DNA of 33,023 nt from an uncultured bacterium (GTDB lineage: Bacteria; Bacillota_I; Bacilli_A; RFN20; CAG-826). Numbering within the stretch: the stretch's first letter is position 1; each line of letters opens with the position of its first letter. Positions 16,827 through 25,438 of the stretch are shown in pieces. Location: assembly GCA_949297275.1 (NCBI GenBank), contig CASFQR010000009.1:1-33023 (forward strand), written 5' to 3'. The notes under the pieces were generated by a model. The model saw nothing but the letters and a program-made list of their open reading frames with translations. It had not been told where the DNA came from and made no database searches. Position numbers and translations under genes: made by a program.

Positions 16827-18020
16827 ATGAATTTAAAAGAAATACGCAAAAACTGCAAATTAACTCAAAAAGAAGCTAGTGAAGTTATCGGCATGCCTTT
16901 ACGCACATATGTATTGTATGAACAAGATGAAATCCACGCTGATCAACTTAAATTAGAAAGAATTAAAGAAAAATTGATGGAATATATCGCTAAAGATACA
17001 TCAATTTTAAAAGATAAAATTTTATTAATTACGGGTGGAACCGGATCTTTTGGGCACGCTGTTGTTGATCGTTTTCTAAATACTGATATTAAAGAGATAA
17101 GAATTTTATCGCGCGATGAAAAGAAACAAGATGATATGCGAAAAGCATACAATAATGAAAAATTAAAATTCTATATTGGGGATGTGAGAAATTTAGATTC
17201 AATTATCGATGTCTTTAGAGGTGTTGATTATTGTTTTAGCGCAGCTGCTTTAAAGCAAGTGCCTTCTTGTGAATTTTATCCAATGGAAGCCGTTAGGACC
17301 AATGTCTTAGGTTCAGATAATGTCATCACCGCCTGTGTGCGTAATCATGTTAAAAAAGCCATTTTCTTATCAACCGATAAAGCCGCTTACCCCATTAACG
17401 CGATGGGTATTTCAAAAGCTTTAATGGAAAAAAATGTTATTGCTCGCAGCCGTCAATTATTAGAGGGTGATACAATCTTATGTTTAACTAGATATGGTAA
17501 TGTTATGGCGAGTCGCGGCTCAGTCATCCCCTTATTCTTAAATCAAATTCATGAAGGCAAACCAATTACTATTACTAATCCCAATATGACGCGCTTTATG
17601 ATGACGCTTGATGATGCTGTCGACTTAGTGCTCTATGCTTTTGAACATGGAGAGCAAGGCGACTTATTCGTGCAAAAAGCTCCATCAGCCACTATTGATA
17701 CTTTAGCGAAAGCTATCATTAATTTAACAAATAGTGAGACCGGTGTAACTTATATTGGCACGCGACATGGCGAAAAATTATATGAAACACTCGTCACCCA
17801 AGAAGAGATGCTCAAAGCCATTGATTTAGGTAATTTCTTTTGTATTAAAGCTGATAATCGCGATTTAAATTATGATAAATATTTCTCTAAAGGCAACAAA
17901 GCATTAAATTTAGGGGAAAGTTATACTTCGCATAACACAAAGCGACTAGATGTAAAAAGCATGGAAGAATTATTAAAGAAATTAGAGCTTTTTGGTGGAC
18001 CAGTTAAACAACATGAATAA
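16827..18020 (+). CDS. capE: UDP-N-acetylglucosamine 4,6-dehydratase/5-epimerase (CapE/FnlA type) with N-terminal HTH
   Basis: This enzyme performs the first step to UDP-N-acetyl-L-fucosamine: dehydration and C5 epimerisation of UDP-GlcNAc. The SDR domain starts at about residue 62: Rossmann GGTGSFG at 70-76, SAAALKQVP at 138-146, STDKAAYPINAMGISK at 182-197. Met193 takes the position of the usual YxxxK tyrosine, as in CapE-type enzymes, and Lys197 is kept. The C-terminal RHGEKLYETLV signature is present. Unusually, residues 3-35 form an XRE/Cro-like helix-turn-helix (IRKNCKLTQKEASEVIGMPL). This makes the protein 397 residues against about 340-345 for CapE/FnlA. It may bind DNA, for example its own promoter; that is inference. 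SD GAGGT precedes ATG 16827, and capG follows 15 bases after the stop. Confidence 0.92.
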   Translation: MNLKEIRKNCKLTQKEASEVIGMPLRTYVLYEQDEIHADQLKLERIKEKLMEYIAKDTSILKDKILLITGGTGSFGHAVVDRFLNTDIKEIRILSRDEKKQDDMRKAYNNEKLKFYIGDVRNLDSIIDVFRGVDYCFSAAALKQVPSCEFYPMEAVRTNVLGSDNVITACVRNHVKKAIFLSTDKAAYPINAMGISKALMEKNVIARSRQLLEGDTILCLTRYGNVMASRGSVIPLFLNQIHEGKPITITNPNMTRFMMTLDDAVDLVLYAFEHGEQGDLFVQKAPSATIDTLAKAIINLTNSETGVTYIGTRHGEKLYETLVTQEEMLKAIDLGNFFCIKADNRDLNYDKYFSKGNKALNLGESYTSHNTKRLDVKSMEELLKKLELFGGPVKQHE

Positions 18021-18035
18021 AGGAGACTAATAGCA

Positions 18036-19187
18036 ATGAAGAACTTTCTTAGTAATGGCAAAATCAAATTATTAATTATTGTTGGCACTAGACCTGAGAT
18101 TATTCGTTTATCATCAATCATTAATAAATGTCGCGAATATTTTGATACTCTTTTAGTTCATACTGGTCAAAATTATGATTATTCTTTAAATGGTATCTTC
18201 TTTAAAGATTTAGGAATTGCTGAACCTGATATTTATCTTGACGCTGCTAGAGATGATTTAGGTGCAACAATTGGAAATATTATTGCTAGGTCCTATCAAG
18301 TGATGGTGGAAGTAAAGCCTGATGCCTTATTAATTCTTGGTGATACGAATAGTTGTTTATCCGCTATCAGTGCTAAAAGGCTACATATTCCTATCTTCCA
18401 TCTAGAAGCTGGTAATCGCTCGAAAGATGAATGTTTACCCGAAGAAACTAACCGCCGCATCGTTGATATCATTAGTGATGTTAACCTCGCTTATAGTGAA
18501 CACGCTCGTCGCTATTTAATTGAATGCGGCTTTCCTAAAGAAAGAATTTATGTGATTGGTTCACCAATGACGGAAGTATTAACTAATCATCTATCTAAAA
18601 TAGAGCAAAGCGATATTTTAAAAAGATTAAATTTAACGAAGAATAAATATATATTATTAAGCGCGCATCGCGAAGAAAATATTGACACTGATGAAAATTT
18701 TTATTCATTATTTAACGCTATTAACGCCTTAGCAATTAAATATGATATGCCGATATTATATTCGTGCCACCCTAGATCAAAAAAGAAATTAATGAAAACA
18801 AACTTTCAACTTGATCCTCGAGTCATTATGCATGAACCATTAGGGTTCATTGATTATAACAATTTACAATTAAATGCTTATTGTGTAGTGTCTGATAGTG
18901 GAACATTACCTGAAGAAAGTTCCTTCTTTACTTCAATTAATCATTCCGTTGCTGCCGTCTCAATCCGCACCTCAACTGAGCGACCCGAAGCCCTTGATAG
19001 TGCTTCCTTTGTCCTTGCGGGCATTAATGAAAAAAGTTTATTACAAGCCGTGGAAGTCGCGACTAAAAATAAGAATGGTAATGGGGTATGCCAAGATTAT
19101 CTAGCTTTAAATGTTAGTGATAAAGTGATTAAAATCGTCCAATCTTATGTTGATATCGTCAACAAAATGGTTTGGAGAAAAAGATAA
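18036..19187 (+). CDS. capG: UDP-N-acetyl-L-pneumosamine/FucNAc-forming 2-epimerase (CapG/FnlC, WecB family)
   Basis: A 383-residue UDP-GlcNAc 2-epimerase-family enzyme that completes UDP-FucNAc synthesis. Motifs are intact: VGTRPEIIR at 16-24, HTGQNYD at 42-48, GDTNSCLSA at 102-110, HLEAGNR at 122-128, PEETNRR at 135-141, and SDSGTLPEESS in the C-terminal substrate site. The last has TLP where WecB proteins have GGIQ, which fits the CapG/FnlC branch. Placement between capE and capF supports FucNAc specificity rather than ManNAc. SD AGGAG lies 10 bases before ATG 18036. The TAA overlaps the capF ATG by one base (TAATG), indicating coupled translation. In Staphylococcus aureus the order is capE-capF-capG, so the last two are swapped here. 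Confidence 0.9.
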   Translation: MKNFLSNGKIKLLIIVGTRPEIIRLSSIINKCREYFDTLLVHTGQNYDYSLNGIFFKDLGIAEPDIYLDAARDDLGATIGNIIARSYQVMVEVKPDALLILGDTNSCLSAISAKRLHIPIFHLEAGNRSKDECLPEETNRRIVDIISDVNLAYSEHARRYLIECGFPKERIYVIGSPMTEVLTNHLSKIEQSDILKRLNLTKNKYILLSAHREENIDTDENFYSLFNAINALAIKYDMPILYSCHPRSKKKLMKTNFQLDPRVIMHEPLGFIDYNNLQLNAYCVVSDSGTLPEESSFFTSINHSVAAVSIRTSTERPEALDSASFVLAGINEKSLLQAVEVATKNKNGNGVCQDYLALNVSDKVIKIVQSYVDIVNKMVWRKR

Positions 19188-20293
19188 TGCTTAAGATATT
19201 AGTAACTGGATCAAAAGGCTTTATTGGTGAACATCTTGTTAATTTGTTAAAGCAACAAAATTATGTTGTTTTAGAATATGATTTAAATTCCACTCTTCAT
19301 GAATTAAATGACTATTTAATTAAATGTGATTTGATTGTTCATCTCGCTGGTGTTAATCGCCCCTTAAATAAAGAAGAATTTTATCGCGGGAATTTTGATT
19401 TAACGAAATATCTTGTGAAAACTTTAAAGCAACATGATAAAAAAACACCGATTATATTTTCTAGTTCCATTCAAGTGACCCTCGATAATGATTATGGTAA
19501 ATCTAAAAAATTAGCGGAAGATCTTCTCTTAAATAGCGGCTTACCGGTTTATATCTATCGCTTAAATAATGTTTTTGGACCTAAATGTAAACCTAATTAC
19601 AATTCAGTAGTCGCGACTTTTTGTTATAACATCGTGCATGATTTAGCTATTAATATTCATGATGAGAATCGTCTTGTTTATTTTAATTATGTTGATGATG
19701 TCATTAAGGAATTTTTAAAGATTATTAATTCTAACAATCATCAAGGTCAAAAAGATCTTCTATCTTTAGCAAACACATATGAATGCTCTATCGGCAAATT
19801 AGCGAATTTAATTTATTATTTTAAGCAAGAAATAACATCTAGCCGTCATCTACCCTTAATTCATGATGAATTTGAATTAAAATTATTTAAAACATTTTGT
19901 TTCTATTTTAGTGATGAAGGTTTTACTTTTAATTACGCCTCTGATGAGCGAGGTTATTTCCTCGAATTATTTAAATCTCGTAAGTATGGACAAATTAGTG
20001 AAAATATGTCATATCCTGTAATTAAAAAAGGCGGGCATTATCATACATATAAAGAAGAAATCTTTTACACCGTGATTGGTAAAACTAAAATTATCCAACA
20101 AAATATTAATAGTGGGGAAATAAGTGAAAACATCGTCGATGGTAATCATCCGCAATTAATTAATATTAAACCTCTTTATACCCACACAATTGAAAACATT
20201 GGTCAAGATAATTCTTATACTTTGATGTGGATTAGTGAAATTTATCAGCCACAAACAGCGGATACATTTCGTCAAGAGATAATAAATAACTAA
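19187..20293 (+). CDS. capF: CapF/FnlB-type bifunctional reductase and cupin epimerase
   Basis: The second step of UDP-L-FucNAc synthesis: a C-terminal cupin epimerises and the N-terminal SDR reduces the 4-keto sugar. From ATG 19187 the protein has 368 residues, almost exactly the length of S. aureus CapF (369), which supports this start over TTG 19172. The SDR part shows TGSKGFIG at 7-14, HLAGVNRP at 52-59 and the catalytic Tyr103-x3-Lys107. The cupin holds the metal-binding GGHYHTYKEEIF at 282-293 (His284, His286) with a further His333. The ATG overlaps the capG stop, and GGAG sits 9-12 bases upstream. It ends the operon; an intergenic region without a clear terminator follows. Confidence 0.92.
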   Translation: MLKILVTGSKGFIGEHLVNLLKQQNYVVLEYDLNSTLHELNDYLIKCDLIVHLAGVNRPLNKEEFYRGNFDLTKYLVKTLKQHDKKTPIIFSSSIQVTLDNDYGKSKKLAEDLLLNSGLPVYIYRLNNVFGPKCKPNYNSVVATFCYNIVHDLAINIHDENRLVYFNYVDDVIKEFLKIINSNNHQGQKDLLSLANTYECSIGKLANLIYYFKQEITSSRHLPLIHDEFELKLFKTFCFYFSDEGFTFNYASDERGYFLELFKSRKYGQISENMSYPVIKKGGHYHTYKEEIFYTVIGKTKIIQQNINSGEISENIVDGNHPQLINIKPLYTHTIENIGQDNSYTLMWISEIYQPQTADTFRQEIINN

Positions 20294-20531
20294 TTTTTAT
20301 TTAATAATGGCTTTTTGCGGGGTTTTACTTGCAAAATCATAGTTTTTTATAATATATATTTTTGTTTATTGGTAATTTATTTTGTGAATCTTATATAACT
20401 TTTGCGAAATCCCTAATAATTAATTTTCTTTTATATTGTTCCCTATATAAACAAATTATCGTCGATATATTCTTGCTTATCTTCATGGCTCTATTGAGTT
20501 ATTACTAATAATAATTTATAATTCAAGTCAT

Positions 20532-20554
20532 TAGATATATCAAAAATATATCTA
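20532..20554. promoter_or_regulatory. Inverted repeat just upstream of the second polymerase gene
   Basis: Perfect 9-bp arms TAGATATAT/ATATATCTA with a 5-base centre (caaaa), ending 10 bases before ATG 20565. It overlaps the only reasonable -10-like sequence (TATATC, 20547-20552), so it could be an operator. No SD precedes the ATG. The remainder of 20294-20531 is AT-rich; I saw no gene there and only a weak TTTTGC/GCAAAA stem near 20310-20335. Confidence 0.45.
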
Positions 20555-20564
20555 TCAGCTAGAT

Positions 20565-23462
20565 ATGATTAATAAAAGATTATTTATTACCAATGGCTTA
20601 ATATATTTCACTTTTATCCTTGCATTTATTTTTACATCTAATTTAGCCATCTTTGATTTTGGAGCGTATAATCGCCCTTTTTCAACAGTTGAATATTCTT
20701 TACTTTTTAGCGTTCTTACTATTCTAATTGGTTTAACTTTATATCTCGAATTTAAGAAAAACAATATTCGGCCAAACTATCTTGTTCTCATCTTATTTTT
20801 AGGATTATTTATCTCTAATATCATCGCAACCTTTTTAGTGCCCTCAAATGTCGATATTACCTTTGTGGGCACGGATGGTTTAACTTATATTACTAATGTC
20901 ACATCTTCTCTAAGTGATCGAATTTATAATATCTTAAATAATGGTGTCACCATTTTATTAACATATTTCCTCTTCTTTATTTTGCCCCATAAATTCCATT
21001 ATCGAAAGCAATTAAATTATTTGTTTTACGCTGTTACAATCTTTACTATCGTTATTATTGCTTATACTTTTTTTGCTGAACTTGAAACTTATCGGACGAT
21101 TTGGGATGGTCTAATTCGCGGGTTAGATGTTGCCTATCAAAAAGTTAAATCAATCTTTATTAATGGCAATAATTATGGTTTTGTCATTTTATTAGGTATT
21201 ATCGCTTTAATTTATTTAAATAATAATCGCCCGAATGTTATCTGGTATCTCTTAATGATTGTTTTTTATTTAGCGATGATTTTCTCTTTATGCAAAACGA
21301 CAATTGCTATTGCCACGATAGTTTTGCCATTTTATATGATCGCGCGCTCAATCGTGACGATGAAAAAACATCAAATTCGTAATATCTTTCTTTTAGTTAC
21401 TCTTTTATCAATCATCACTGCTTTTGTTATTATCGTTGGCCTATCAACTAAATATGATAATTTACCGATTTTAAAGCAAATCAATTTCTTCTTAAATGAC
21501 ATTTTTAAAGATCATGGTACATCAACGATGGATTCTCGCGGCTATTTATGGTCGCTTGGTTATCAAATCATTAAGCAATTCAATTTATTTATTGGGGTCG
21601 GGAAGAATCAATTTGGAGAATTGCTCTCTAATATGCAAGACGGCAACGGTCAATCATTAAATAATTTAATCTATGTTCATAATGGTTATTTAAATATTTT
21701 AGGTGAAGGCGGACTTTTATTAGCCTTCTTTTCCTTAGGAATGTTTATTTATGTTTTATATGTTGCGATTAAAACCTTTAAATATGATAAAAATATCGTC
21801 TTTTATAGCGCTTTAGGTTATGCGATTTTATTTGTCTATATGTGGGCAGAAACCCCCGCCTTTATTTTTGCCTCTTCTTTAGAGCACTTCTTATTTATTG
21901 CAATGATTAATTTACCATTATTTAGTCGTTATTATTATTTTAATCACCCTTATTATAATCACGAAATTCTTTATTATGGTTTAAATGATGAATTATATCA
22001 GGTCAAAGAAGATAATAATTTTAGTTTAATTAAACCATTCTCGTTTATTCTTCTTCCCTTATTAGGTGTCGCTTTATCGTTTTTATTTTATTTAGCAATT
22101 ACTAACAATATATCTTGGATACCGTTTTATAGTGTTTTAGGTATAACTTTATTCCTCTTATTAGTGTTACCAATCTTTTTAGAAGGTATTCGTTACCGTG
22201 TTAAAAAACTAAAAATAAATAAAAAGAAATTCTTTCTTGAATGTTATCTTGTTCCATTTATTTATCTTATTAGTGTTCTCTTTATTACTAATCTTGTCTT
22301 TTATTTATTACCTAATCCCACCTTTACTATTTTATGTTATGTAACAATTTTACTTGTTGTTATTTTTTATGCTTTAAGTGCGTTAATTAAACCTTTAAAT
22401 CATTTATTAGGCGTGAATGCTTTCTTTAATCATCTCAATAACCTCTTTATTAAAATTTATTGTCGTGGAATTAAAAAAGATCTTAGTCAAAAGATTGAAA
22501 TTAATCCTTATACTCCTGATGAAAAGCGGCATCTATTATTAATTGCTCCTAAAAAGACTTATCACCTAGATGAAATTATTACTGGCATAACAAAAATGAA
22601 TTTTGTTGTTGAAGTCTATTCAAACGATTTAATCTTAAATAAATTTGAAAAATTATTAGTAAAAATTAATCCTAATTTAATCTCTTATCAAAGCGAGCTA
22701 TATTTAGAAGATATCGCCATTAAAGTTTTAAATAAAAAATATACCCATATCGTTATAATCGATGAACCTTATTTAAATAAGCGTTTATTAAAGAATCTAT
22801 TTTTAACTCACCTAAGCGCGCATAAGATTTATTTAAGGTGGCATAAGATGAATCGCTCACGCGCTTTTATTAAATTATTTGATAAAGCTTATTTAGTGGC
22901 AAAAGAAAAAGCTAAACAAAAGAAATATTATCATCAAATTGAACAATTCGCCTCGACAAAATTTTTAATTAATCATCAAGAAAATAATCAATTTGTCTAC
23001 GGCAATTTATTAACTAAAAATAATCTTAATTTACTCAATAAACTCAATGCTTATTTAGTTAATCCTTTAAGCGGTTATTTTGTTAAAGAAGGCTATGATT
23101 TGCATCAATTCGCGACGCCTGATTTTTTAATTAAATATCATGGTCACGCGCATTATGAAAAATCTTTCGCGGATGTTTATCAAACTTTTGTGAACGCTAA
23201 ATATGTGTTGTTATTAGAAAAGAATAATTATTTCATTATTCATAATTATTTAATTGAAACATTATATTCTTATCGCAAAATTATTGTGCCTTATCTAGAA
23301 CAATTAACTTCCGATGAATTATATCAAGAAAATAATCTTTATCTTTATGATCAAATATTAAATTATGATCATCCTTTCTTCCGCGATAATTATCGCTTAT
23401 TTCCGCAAGAAATTTATCGACGATATCATATTAACCAATTCTTAAAAGAAGTATTAAAATAG
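20565..23462 (+). CDS. O-antigen-ligase/Wzy-like membrane protein with a large C-terminal cytoplasmic domain
   Basis: A 965-residue protein in three parts. Residues 1 to about 455 form a Wzy_C/O-antigen-ligase-like block of around 11-12 helices with DSRGYLWSLGYQII at 323-336, GVGKNQFGELL at 344-354 and the hallmark HNGYLNILGEGG at 372-383. A second set of about four helices spans 490-615. Residues about 640-965 are soluble, begin with a strand KRHLLLIAPKK followed by alternating strands and helices, and resemble a degenerate transferase or nucleotide-sugar-binding fold, but I cannot assign a family. It could polymerise the repeat unit or ligate the finished glycan to an anchor. Transcription is probably separate from capF, with no SD at ATG 20565. 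It is followed after 16 bases by the flavodiiron gene. Confidence 0.75.
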   Translation: MINKRLFITNGLIYFTFILAFIFTSNLAIFDFGAYNRPFSTVEYSLLFSVLTILIGLTLYLEFKKNNIRPNYLVLILFLGLFISNIIATFLVPSNVDITFVGTDGLTYITNVTSSLSDRIYNILNNGVTILLTYFLFFILPHKFHYRKQLNYLFYAVTIFTIVIIAYTFFAELETYRTIWDGLIRGLDVAYQKVKSIFINGNNYGFVILLGIIALIYLNNNRPNVIWYLLMIVFYLAMIFSLCKTTIAIATIVLPFYMIARSIVTMKKHQIRNIFLLVTLLSIITAFVIIVGLSTKYDNLPILKQINFFLNDIFKDHGTSTMDSRGYLWSLGYQIIKQFNLFIGVGKNQFGELLSNMQDGNGQSLNNLIYVHNGYLNILGEGGLLLAFFSLGMFIYVLYVAIKTFKYDKNIVFYSALGYAILFVYMWAETPAFIFASSLEHFLFIAMINLPLFSRYYYFNHPYYNHEILYYGLNDELYQVKEDNNFSLIKPFSFILLPLLGVALSFLFYLAITNNISWIPFYSVLGITLFLLLVLPIFLEGIRYRVKKLKINKKKFFLECYLVPFIYLISVLFITNLVFYLLPNPTFTILCYVTILLVVIFYALSALIKPLNHLLGVNAFFNHLNNLFIKIYCRGIKKDLSQKIEINPYTPDEKRHLLLIAPKKTYHLDEIITGITKMNFVVEVYSNDLILNKFEKLLVKINPNLISYQSELYLEDIAIKVLNKKYTHIVIIDEPYLNKRLLKNLFLTHLSAHKIYLRWHKMNRSRAFIKLFDKAYLVAKEKAKQKKYYHQIEQFASTKFLINHQENNQFVYGNLLTKNNLNLLNKLNAYLVNPLSGYFVKEGYDLHQFATPDFLIKYHGHAHYEKSFADVYQTFVNAKYVLLLEKNNYFIIHNYLIETLYSYRKIIVPYLEQLTSDELYQENNLYLYDQILNYDHPFFRDNYRLFPQEIYRRYHINQFLKEVLK

Positions 23463-23478
23463 AAACGAGGATTATAAA

Positions 23479-24678
23479 ATGATTAAAGAAATTGTTCCAA
23501 ATGTTTATGGCTTATTTCTCGCAAATAAGGATGAAAAGACTTTTGAAGGAGTTTTGCCTTTAGAAAAGGGAATGAATTACAATTCCTATTTAATTAAAGC
23601 GCAGGATAAATATATTTTATTTGATACCGTTGATAGTTCAGTGATTGATGAATTTCAACAAGATTTAAATACTTTATTAGGTGATCATCCCCTTGATTAT
23701 TTCTTCATTCAACATTTAGAAAGCGATCATTCTGCTTTTGCCTATCACATTATTAAAGATCATCCAGGTGTTGAAGTGATTACTTCACCATTAGGCTTTA
23801 ATATTTTAAAGCGCTTCTTTGATTTAGATGGTCTATCTTTTAAGACTCATCTTATTAAAGATAATGAACATATAGTGATTGGTGATCGCGAATTTATTAC
23901 TATGACCGCTATGATGGTCCATTGGCCAGAAGTCTTTGTGACTTATGACACAAAAGACAAAATCTTATTTTCCGCGGATGCTTTTGGTAGCTTTAATCAT
24001 CTTGATCAAGATGTTTTTACTTCCGCTTTTAATTATGAAGAAGTGTGGTTAGCACCCGCGCGAAGATATTACACTAATATTGTTGGTAAATATGGCCCCC
24101 AAGTCCTTTCCTTATTAACGAAAGCAAAAGATCTTGAAATTAAATATCTTTGTCCTTTACATGGCCCAGTCTTTGATAACTTAAAAGACATTAATTTTAT
24201 TATTAATAAATATCTTTTATGGGCAGCCTATCAAGCAGAAGAAGCAGGTGTTTTAATCTTATCCGCTTCGATTTATGGCCATACTTATCAAGTAGCGCAG
24301 AAGATTTATCAAACTTTATTAGATCATCATCTAAATGCTTGTTTAATTGATTTAAATACCGTCGATGTTTCTTATGCCTTAAGTTCGTCCTTTATTTATC
24401 AAAAAATTGTTTTATGTGCTTCAACCTTTAATATGGGTATCTTTACTTCGATGGAACATTATTTACATGATATGAATAATCATCTAGTAAAGAATAAAAA
24501 ATATTATTTAGTAGAAAATGGTTCTTGGGCGCCTAGTAGTGGCCGCTTAATGAAAGAATTAATTAGTCGCGTTCCTGGTAATGAAATTGAAGAAGAAATT
24601 TACACTATTTGTAGTGCGCATCATCTTCAAGACGATGAACGCTTAAATAATTTTATTCAAAAGATTATCAATTCCTAA
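23479..24678 (+). CDS. Flavodiiron protein (FprA/ROO type)
   Basis: This cytoplasmic enzyme reduces O2 (or NO) to water (or N2O) and protects anaerobes. The N-terminal beta-lactamase-like domain keeps all diiron ligands: His79-x-Glu81-x-Asp83-His84, His148 (MVHWPE), Asp167 (SADAFGSF) and His228 (PLHGPV). The C-terminal flavodoxin domain starts at about 257 with VLILSASIYGHTYQVAQ, the FMN phosphate loop, and has an NGSWAPSSGRLM loop near 350-361. The length of 399 residues is standard, with no rubredoxin extension, so an external electron donor is needed. SD CGAGGA precedes ATG 23479. The presence of this gene points to an anaerobe or microaerophile. It lies immediately upstream of a small membrane-protein gene in an operon-like arrangement. 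Confidence 0.95.
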   Translation: MIKEIVPNVYGLFLANKDEKTFEGVLPLEKGMNYNSYLIKAQDKYILFDTVDSSVIDEFQQDLNTLLGDHPLDYFFIQHLESDHSAFAYHIIKDHPGVEVITSPLGFNILKRFFDLDGLSFKTHLIKDNEHIVIGDREFITMTAMMVHWPEVFVTYDTKDKILFSADAFGSFNHLDQDVFTSAFNYEEVWLAPARRYYTNIVGKYGPQVLSLLTKAKDLEIKYLCPLHGPVFDNLKDINFIINKYLLWAAYQAEEAGVLILSASIYGHTYQVAQKIYQTLLDHHLNACLIDLNTVDVSYALSSSFIYQKIVLCASTFNMGIFTSMEHYLHDMNNHLVKNKKYYLVENGSWAPSSGRLMKELISRVPGNEIEEEIYTICSAHHLQDDERLNNFIQKIINS

Positions 24679-24691
24679 GGAGGATAAAATA

Positions 24692-25363
24692 ATGCTTGAA
24701 AAAATTGATACCTTAATTGAAAAAGCCCGTCTTAAAAAGGTAGCTATCATTGTCGTTTTAGCCGCAACTAGTCTATCATTTCTCTTTTATTTAATTGGCT
24801 ATATCTCTGCCTGGGCAATTAATGGTTTTAGTTTAACTACTTTCTTCCCCTTTCTCCTTTATCTTATCTTAGCGACCTTTGTCATCGTGGCTCTATTGCT
24901 TAATCGTGGGACTTTAATTAAGACGGCGGTGGCCTTATTTATTCTTGCGGCTGGGGTTTTGTCATTTATCAATTTAGCGGATGGTGAGATTATTTCCTTA
25001 TGTTTTGATGTGGCTGTTCGACAATATTTTTGGGCGCATGGTGCTGCTTCTATCTTCGCTTTAATTGTGTGCATTTTTAATGTCATCATTACCGCCTTAT
25101 TTATTGTTGCTTTTTTCTTTGGCAAAAGAGCGTTAAATTTATTTGGCTTTTTAGGTGGCGTTATTAATATTATTTTTGAATGTTTCGCCTTCTTATTTGT
25201 TTTGATCTGCACGATTATTTTAGGAGTGAATCAGAACGCAATTCCTGGTGTGGTTGATGCTTATTGGCCAATGTTAATTATTTTCTTAGGCCATATCTTT
25301 GCCTTAAGCGCTTTGACCTTTGTTTTGCTAAGAGCTTACGATATCGATCTTGGTAATTTCTAA
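24692..25363 (+). CDS. Small polytopic membrane protein, function unknown
   Basis: A 223-residue protein with about six hydrophobic helices, at roughly 18-40, 50-67, 76-95, 113-140, 146-175 and 190-214. It has no recognised motif and few charged residues inside the helices. A strong SD (AAGGAGG) precedes ATG 24692, and the gene starts 13 bases after the flavodiiron gene, so the two are probably co-transcribed. A role linked to oxygen protection or electron transfer is conceivable from position only. Confidence 0.7.
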   Translation: MLEKIDTLIEKARLKKVAIIVVLAATSLSFLFYLIGYISAWAINGFSLTTFFPFLLYLILATFVIVALLLNRGTLIKTAVALFILAAGVLSFINLADGEIISLCFDVAVRQYFWAHGAASIFALIVCIFNVIITALFIVAFFFGKRALNLFGFLGGVINIIFECFAFLFVLICTIILGVNQNAIPGVVDAYWPMLIIFLGHIFALSALTFVLLRAYDIDLGNF

Positions 25364-25379
25364 GTTTTAATTCATTTTT

Positions 25380-25438
25380 ACTTCTAGATTTACTTCTAGA
25401 TTTTTGCCATTTTACTTCTAGGACTTCTAGATGATGAA
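25380..25438 (+). repeat. 59-bp direct repeat, copy A
   Basis: It matches copy B (26914-26972) at 57 of 59 positions in the same orientation. It contains the unit ACTTCTAG four times, at 25380, 25391, 25414 and 25423. It overlaps the last codons and the TAG stop of the AlbA_2 gene and covers most of the short gap after the membrane-protein gene. Confidence 0.9.

Noticed and set aside
19172-19186. TTG start of capF five codons upstream
   Set aside because: The ATG at 19187 overlaps the capG stop as TAATG, has GGAG at a usable distance, and gives the standard CapF length.
20294-20360. Terminator after capF
   Set aside because: The only stem (TTTTGC/GCAAAA) has a long loop and little GC, and no proper U-tract follows directly.
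24859-25212. 117-codon open frame on the minus strand inside the small membrane-protein gene
   Set aside because: Its Lys/Thr/Ala-rich translation is the mirror of hydrophobic codons, it has no SD, and the plus-strand gene has a strong SD and helices.
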